Of a stretch of 64,000 nt of DNA, positions 59,554-64,000 are shown piece after piece. The number at the start of each line of letters is the position of its first letter. The stretch's first letter is position 1. The translations under genes and the position numbers were made by a program. This stretch comes from Paenibacillus rhizophilus (GTDB lineage Bacteria; Bacillota; Bacilli; Paenibacillales; Paenibacillaceae): positions 1-64,000 of the forward strand of contig NZ_RQPI01000017.1 in NCBI RefSeq assembly GCF_003854965.1. Direction: 5' to 3'. The notes below the pieces were generated by a model, which was not told the DNA's origin, did not search any database, and saw only the letters and a program-made list of their open reading frames with translations.

Positions 59554-59865
59554 TCACCTCTTACGCATATGTTCTTCTAACGCAGATATATCCTGATACC
59601 AATCTTCCAGCTGATGGCCTTCCTGACGGTGCTTTCTCAGCTTCTCCAGCAGCGCCTCATCCAGATCGCGGTACGATATGCCAAGCCTGCGCCCCAGAAT
59701 ATAAGAACTCATAATCAAGCTGGCTAGGCTGTCGCTAACCCTCCCGGTACTCCCTTCCCACAGCGCTTTAAACAATCGGGAAACCTGATCGATGACTTCG
59801 GTCTTCAGCCACTCGATGACCTTGGCCCGCTTGGCTACATCTAAATCCTTCGGCATGTTGGACAC
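59554..59865 (-). CDS. MazG-like family protein
   Basis: A 103-residue, all-helical protein of the MazG-like (all-alpha NTP pyrophosphohydrolase-like) family: EWLKTEVIDQVSRLFKALWE followed by DSLASLIMSSYILGRRLGI. Acidic residues that could bind magnesium are partly present. GTG 59865 follows GGAGG; ATG 59856 is possible. It ends three bases before yybS. Confidence 0.75.
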   Translation of the reverse strand: MSNMPKDLDVAKRAKVIEWLKTEVIDQVSRLFKALWEGSTGRVSDSLASLIMSSYILGRRLGISYRDLDEALLEKLRKHRQEGHQLEDWYQDISALEEHMRKR

Positions 59866-60112
59866 GTCTATCTACCTCCGGGAAAAAGCTTTATTCTCCA
59901 TTATAGCATAAATGACTTTCCGCAACACGGCACCCTCCGGCCCGGACCCGATCACAGGATGAAGGGCATTCGAATAAGAAACGGCTGCGCCATTCTGATC
60001 GAGGGCTTTTACAGGTGCGTTAAACTCTTATCCCTTAAAAAAAGCCCGCATCCCCTTTGTCGGAAATACAGGCTGCATCCCTGCGGAGCTCCTTGCCGGA
60101 AATTGTTCCCGC

Positions 60113-60538
60113 TTACAAGGATTCCTGCGATTTTCGGGATACGAACTTTTCACAGTACTCGATAATTTGGCTGCGGCGGACGATGCCGATGAACCGGTTC
60201 ATATCGTCCACAACCGGCACAAAATTTTGTACTTTGACCAGATTAATCAAATCTTCCATATCTGCATCGATGGATACCGGCTTATTGTTCATCCGCAGCG
60301 GAACATCCTTCAGCAAAAATTTCGAAGCATTTTCGAATGTGACCTTTCCCGCCGATTCTTTCATATACCAGAGCAGGTCACCTTCCGTCACGGTACCGGC
60401 GTATTCGCCATGCTTGTTCAGGATCGGAACGGCCGTGTACCGGTGGTACTCCATTCGCTCAAGCGTCTGACGCAAGGTCGAATCCAGCGTAACGCAAGTC
60501 ACCTCCTGCTTCGGAAGCAGGAAAAACGCAATATTCAT
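60113..60538 (-). CDS. CBS-domain protein
   Basis: A 141-residue protein made of two CBS domains (residues 12-65 and 80-135), which usually bind adenosine nucleotides such as AMP or c-di-AMP. The first has TLRQTLERMEYHRYTAVPIL, the second NLVKVQNFVPVVDD and FIGIVRR. GAGGAGG lies ahead of ATG 60538. Its partner is unknown. Proximity to gdpP makes a nucleotide-signal role plausible, but this is inference. Confidence 0.88.
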   Translation of the reverse strand: MNIAFFLLPKQEVTCVTLDSTLRQTLERMEYHRYTAVPILNKHGEYAGTVTEGDLLWYMKESAGKVTFENASKFLLKDVPLRMNNKPVSIDADMEDLINLVKVQNFVPVVDDMNRFIGIVRRSQIIEYCEKFVSRKSQESL

Positions 60539-60668
60539 CTTCTAGGTCCTCCTCAAAAGTCCCCAAGGAATAACGGCTCTCCCCCTGTTTTCTACCCGTA
60601 GGGGTCCGCTTTATTTTGTACGTACAGATCTTATCGCAGTTCCAACAATAGTATACCATAGGAACAAC

Positions 60669-60706
60669 AAGCAGCAGCCGGTAACTTTTGACCAGGGCTG
60701 CTGCTT
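60669..60706 (-). terminator. Stem-loop terminator after the LCP gene
   Basis: AAGCAGCAGCC pairs perfectly with GGCTGCTGCTT. Confidence 0.75.
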
Positions 60707-60742
60707 GCGATGGTTTCCTATATCATTCTTTTACGAGATGCT

Positions 60743-61774
60743 TTATTGGGCTGCGGACGTTGCCTTGGCTTCCAGCGCGTCGCCCGCTTTTCCCGGCTCG
60801 ATCAACTGATCTGCCGGCGTTCCGGCATTCATCCAGTTGTCAATCATCGCCTTCGCTTTGTTCAGATCCTCTTCGTTCACAACATCATAATAGACGCCGT
60901 CAATACGGGCACCCTCGCCCATAACGGTGAAGCTCGAAATATCCGCTTCCTTGCCTCCCATGAACTTCTTGGCCAGGCCGGTAACCATGGAAGGCGGCAT
61001 ATCGGTCTTGAAATTCTCGCCCATTATGTTGAGCAGTTCCGTCACGTTGCCGATTTGGTTGAGCGACAGCATTTTGTTCGCGAGCACATCCAGAAAGACC
61101 TGCTGGCGCTTGGTACGGTTAAAATCGCTGTCTTCGCGGTAGCGCACATAGTTCAGGGATTCCTCGCCGTTATAAAGAGACTTCCCGCCCACAATCGTAA
61201 ATTTCTCATGGTCTTTGCCTTTGTTCTCGATCGTCTTTTTAATCGGAAGAGGCAGTCCGCCCAAGGCGTCGACGGTATCCTTCAGCCCCTGAAAGTTAAT
61301 GGTCGCATAGTATTGAATTTGATGCCCCAGCAGCGCCTCAAGCGTGTCCTTGGCCATTTGCTGGCCGCCGAAAGCGTAAGCATGGGTAATCTTGTCCTTC
61401 TTGTTGCCGTCATGGCCGATAATCTCCGTATACGTATCGCGGGGAATGGAAATGAGCAGCAACTTGTAATCCTCAGGACGGACAACCGCATAGATCATCG
61501 TGTCGGAACGGGCCGTTTCCGTCTTGCGCTGGTCGGTGCCCAGAAGCATGACGGAGAAGGGGTCGCTCTTATAAGCAATGGGCTCAGGCTTGACGGTGTT
61601 GTCTTCACTCGTAAGCGGTTGGTAGGACTTCTGCTGAAGCGTACTCTCGACCTTGTCCGACAAGAACAGATCAAAAGCCAGAACCGTCAGCGGCTTGCGA
61701 AGCAAAACCCCTCCGGCAACAATGACCAGAAGTATGATTAGAGCAATATATCTTTTTTTCCACTTTTTTTTCAT
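60743..61774 (-). CDS. LytR-CpsA-Psr (LCP) family protein
   Basis: A 343-residue exported protein. A basic start and one transmembrane helix (residues 9-30) are followed by the LCP domain: VMLLGTDQRKTETARSDTMI near 75, ISIPRDTYTEI near 108, the conserved Arg of YNGEESLNYVRYREDSDFNR near 202-221 and QRQVFLDVLA. LCP enzymes attach teichoic acids or other polymers to peptidoglycan. AAGGAATCCGAT precedes ATG 61774. It is a single gene. Confidence 0.93.
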   Translation of the reverse strand: MKKKWKKRYIALIILLVIVAGGVLLRKPLTVLAFDLFLSDKVESTLQQKSYQPLTSEDNTVKPEPIAYKSDPFSVMLLGTDQRKTETARSDTMIYAVVRPEDYKLLLISIPRDTYTEIIGHDGNKKDKITHAYAFGGQQMAKDTLEALLGHQIQYYATINFQGLKDTVDALGGLPLPIKKTIENKGKDHEKFTIVGGKSLYNGEESLNYVRYREDSDFNRTKRQQVFLDVLANKMLSLNQIGNVTELLNIMGENFKTDMPPSMVTGLAKKFMGGKEADISSFTVMGEGARIDGVYYDVVNEEDLNKAKAMIDNWMNAGTPADQLIEPGKAGDALEAKATSAAQ

Positions 61775-61992
61775 ATCGGATTCCTTCTTTTATTATAGAA
61801 TAGACGATGATCGCTGTGCTTTCTATTTGGAATGACCGGAGCGGTCATGAATTGGTTCTGCAGTCAGCAGGATCTTCACCGGCACTAATGCTGACGTTCC
61901 TCCTTTCGGGCAGATTCTATTGAAATAAACAATATTACTATTGTAATCACTATGAAGTGAAAAAGAAACAACAAAAATCGACACTTTTGGTT
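61775..61992. other. Upstream region of the LCP gene
   Basis: About 220 bp of AT-rich sequence that should hold the LCP promoter. No gene and no clear regulatory repeat seen. Confidence 0.4.
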
Positions 61993-62033
61993 AAAAAAGC
62001 ATTCCGCCGTTCTCCAACAACGGCAGAATGCTT
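61993..62033 (-). terminator. Stem-loop terminator
   Basis: AAGCATTC-GCCGTT pairs with AACGGC-GAATGCTT with one mismatch; TTTTTTAACC follows on the minus strand. It ends the transporter transcript. Confidence 0.85.
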
Positions 62034-62035
62034 CC

Positions 62036-62191
62036 TTAACCGAAGGCGCCGCCGAGACGTCCCAGCAAGTATCCAAAACGCCGGGCCGGCGACAGGTCCA
62101 TAAAAAAAGCGTAGTCGAACAGCTCAGCCGTCTCCTTAAACCGCTCCTCCCGGGTGCCCGCGCCCATTACGACTGCAATGACACGGCGTCA
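62036..62191 (-). pseudogene. C-terminal remnant of a D-Ala-D-Ala carboxypeptidase
   Basis: The 52 codons on the minus strand include VVMGAGTREERFKETAELF and DYAF, which is the C-terminal end of S11-family D-alanyl-D-alanine carboxypeptidases (DacA/DacF type). In-frame stop codons lie directly upstream, inside the end of the permease gene, and no catalytic part is present. The remainder of the gene has been lost, probably when the transporter genes came to lie here. Confidence 0.7.
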
Positions 62192-63070
62192 TTATAAATG
62201 CCTCTCTTGGACTCGAAACGCTTCTTTGATCCCCTCGCCGATAAAGTTGATCGAAAGAATAACTCCGATAATCAGCAGACCGGCAGGAAGCCATATCCAC
62301 CACCGCTCCCTGATGACTTCCGGAGAGAGCGCATCGGTCATCATATTTCCCCAGCTTGGCTGCCCGGCCGGGACGCCGAAGCCCAGAAAGCTCAGACTCG
62401 CTTCAACACCGATCATGACTGCGGCCGTCCACATCAGATTGACGATAAACAGACCGAGCAGACCCGGCAGCAGATGGCGCGTCAATATCCGCAGCGTCCC
62501 AGCTCCCAGTGAGCGCGCAGCCAGCATATATTCATTTTCTTTCTCGGCCAGCGTCTTGGCCCTTATGATCCGAGCGAATCCGCCCCAGCCCAGCAGCCCC
62601 ACCGTCCAGATGAGCGAAGAAACGCCGCCGTCCGGATCGATGCTCTTCACGACAATGACGAAGATCAAAAAAGGAAAAGACAGCACGACATCAGCAGCCC
62701 GCATCAGCAGCGAATCCGCCGCCCCGCCGAAATAACCGGCCAGGACCCCCACCGCGGTTCCTACACCGGCTATGATTGCGGACACACAAAGACTAATCCA
62801 TAGCGTCGTCCGGCCGCCGTATAACAGACGGGAAACAACATCCCGGCCTCCCTTGTCGGTGCCCAGCCAGTGCCCAGCGCTTGGAGCCTTATTCAGACTC
62901 CGGAGGCTGATCTTCATCGGGTCGTAGTCTGTAAGCCAAGGAGCAAGCAGGCACAGCGTTATTACAGCAGTTAGAAACAGCAGCGAAACGACGGCGGGAC
63001 GATTTGCGGCAAATTTGCGGACAGCGGCGCCGATCCGAGAAGCAGGCGCATTCTTGTGCTTCATTTTCAT
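62192..63070 (-). CDS. Oligopeptide-type ABC transporter permease (OppC/DppC family)
   Basis: A 292-residue membrane permease. It has the N-terminal extension with the first helix (residues 25-45), then HWLGTDKGGRDVVSRLLYG, and the EAA motif region ARSLGAGTLRILTRHLLPGL near 187-206, typical of OppC. GTLRILTRHLLPG-type loops touch the ATPase. It starts within the preceding permease gene (ATGA overlap). Substrate peptide, nickel or other cannot be told. Confidence 0.92.
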   Translation of the reverse strand: MKMKHKNAPASRIGAAVRKFAANRPAVVSLLFLTAVITLCLLAPWLTDYDPMKISLRSLNKAPSAGHWLGTDKGGRDVVSRLLYGGRTTLWISLCVSAIIAGVGTAVGVLAGYFGGAADSLLMRAADVVLSFPFLIFVIVVKSIDPDGGVSSLIWTVGLLGWGGFARIIRAKTLAEKENEYMLAARSLGAGTLRILTRHLLPGLLGLFIVNLMWTAAVMIGVEASLSFLGFGVPAGQPSWGNMMTDALSPEVIRERWWIWLPAGLLIIGVILSINFIGEGIKEAFRVQERHL

Positions 63071-64000
63071 CCTCCGTTGTAACCCGCGCGTATGCGGGGA
63101 TCGAGCAGGCCATACAGCAAGTCCGCCACAATATTTCCAGCAACGATCATGAAACCCGTCATTAGCGTCACCGCCATCATCACCGCATAGTCCCGGCCTG
63201 ACACCGCTGCCACAAACAGCGTTCCGATACCCGGATAGGAGAACAGATTTTCGATGACTACCGAGCCACCGAGGAGGCCTCCTATATCCATTCCCAGAAA
63301 GGTAACGAGTGGAAGGAGCGAATTGCGCAGAATATGCCGGTTATAAACTGAGGATCTGGATATGCCTTTGGCCACGGCCGTCCGCACATAATTTTTGCCG
63401 CTGTTCTCGACGATTTCCCCCCGCAAAAATTGCGTATAGGCCGCCGTATTGAACATGCCCAGCACGGCAGCGGGAAGCAGAGCATGAACTACCCGGTCTC
63501 CCAGCGATGACCATAATCCCCGCGAAGCAGCAGCCGTAACCGTGCCGCCTAGAGGCACCCAGTTCAGGACAACCGCAAATATATAAATAGCGAAGATTGC
63601 CGCAATAAAGGTCGGAACTGCATAGGTGACATAACTGGCCGTCAGGATAAAACGGTCGACCGGTCTTCCCGGATTGCGGCCGGCGATCATTCCCAAAGTT
63701 AGAGAGCTTCCATACGTAATGAGAAGCGACAGGACAGTCAGCAGCAGGGTTGCGGGCAGACGCTGGCCGATGAGCTCGCCGACAGGCATTTTGAATAGGA
63801 AGGATTGCCCGAAATATCCGGAAGCTGCATCCTTAACCCAGCGAAAATACTGGAGAGGCAAAGGATCGTCATATCCAAGCTTCTCCCTCATTTCCGCAAC
63901 ATAACGGGGGTCTTTGTTGCCCGGATTCAGTCCTCCCCCAAGACCGTCGCCCGGCATCTGCTTGGCCAGTGCGAACACGACGACCGAAACCAGAAGCAGC
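63067..64000 (-). CDS. Oligopeptide-type ABC transporter permease (OppB/DppB family), partial
   Basis: The gene continues beyond the right edge: the frame is open to base 64000 and the first helix (LLLVSVVVFALAKQMPGD) is incomplete. The seen part has PGD near the start, KLGYDDPLPLQYFRWV, and the EAA-type loop AVAKGISRSSVYNRHILRNS. It is the other half of the permease pair. Substrate-binding and ATPase genes must lie outside the window. Confidence 0.9.
   Translation of the reverse strand, partial: LLLVSVVVFALAKQMPGDGLGGGLNPGNKDPRYVAEMREKLGYDDPLPLQYFRWVKDAASGYFGQSFLFKMPVGELIGQRLPATLLLTVLSLLITYGSSLTLGMIAGRNPGRPVDRFILTASYVTYAVPTFIAAIFAIYIFAVVLNWVPLGGTVTAAASRGLWSSLGDRVVHALLPAAVLGMFNTAAYTQFLRGEIVENSGKNYVRTAVAKGISRSSVYNRHILRNSLLPLVTFLGMDIGGLLGGSVVIENLFSYPGIGTLFVAAVSGRDYAVMMAVTLMTGFMIVAGNIVADLLYGLLDPRIRAGYNGG

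Noticed and set aside
1..64000. CRISPR arrays, tRNA and rRNA genes
   Set aside because: No regular repeat-spacer arrangement and no tRNA- or rRNA-like sequence was noticed on either strand; small RNAs without obvious structure cannot be excluded.

Overview
The window looks like a chromosomal segment from a Paenibacillus-type, Gram-positive, spore-forming relative of Bacillus. The core part (about 32.7-64 kb) keeps gene blocks known near the replication origin of Bacilli, nearly all on the minus strand: yybS-gdpP-rplI-dnaC-purA, walR-walK-walH-walI-walJ, an HtrA-type protease and rlmH. Embedded in it are a cydABCD operon, cold-shock genes, a LytR-CpsA-Psr protein and an oligopeptide-type ABC transporter that runs off the right edge. 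GC-rich coding, strong GGAGG ribosome binding sites and many stem-loop terminators fit this assignment. The exact species cannot be read from the window.

The left half (about 1-32.6 kb) is accessory DNA ending at the 3' end of rlmH, the site used by staphylococcal cassette chromosome (SCC) elements. It carries the SCC-type core: a primase-polymerase/DUF927 ATPase (20.0-23.1 kb), a RadC-like protein, small genes, and two overlapping large serine recombinases arranged like ccrA-ccrB (24.6-27.9 kb). The last 12 bases of rlmH occur again, inverted, in a palindrome 112 bp away. The far end of the element is not visible and probably lies left of the window.

The cargo falls into blocks that differ in base composition. 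(1) 0.4-11.9 kb, AT-rich: a probable anti-phage restriction system with a GHKL ATPase, two tandem paralogous small proteins, an SF2 helicase fused to an Mrr-like nuclease, a zinc-ribbon MORC-like ATPase, two related cytosine-C5 methyltransferases facing away from each other, a DUF3775-like protein and a Vsr nuclease. Published comparative genomics (Iyer, Abhiman and Aravind, 2008) links MORC-like ATPases to restriction-modification loci. The two paralogous small proteins here are unrecognised. (2) 12.0-19.3 kb: an accessory ArgR, four unrecognised proteins, an Xre regulator facing a promoter with an operator-like repeat, an EcsC-family protein, a lipoprotein and a helix-turn-helix protein. (3) 28.0-32.6 kb, AT-rich: a protein built of two repeats, a membrane protein, an Xre-ImmA/IrrE regulator with an unknown partner, and a PD-(D/E)XK nuclease.

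In the core region, walRK and its accessory genes control cell-wall metabolism. Next to them lie an M23 peptidase with LysM and G5 domains and an LCP protein. The cyd genes provide a microaerobic terminal oxidase behind two TGTGA-N6-TCACA sites suited to Fnr or Rex control. GdpP, DnaC, RplI and PurA form the housekeeping block. Two broken genes are visible: the tail of a pyridoxamine-phosphate-oxidase-like protein and the tail of a D-Ala-D-Ala carboxypeptidase.
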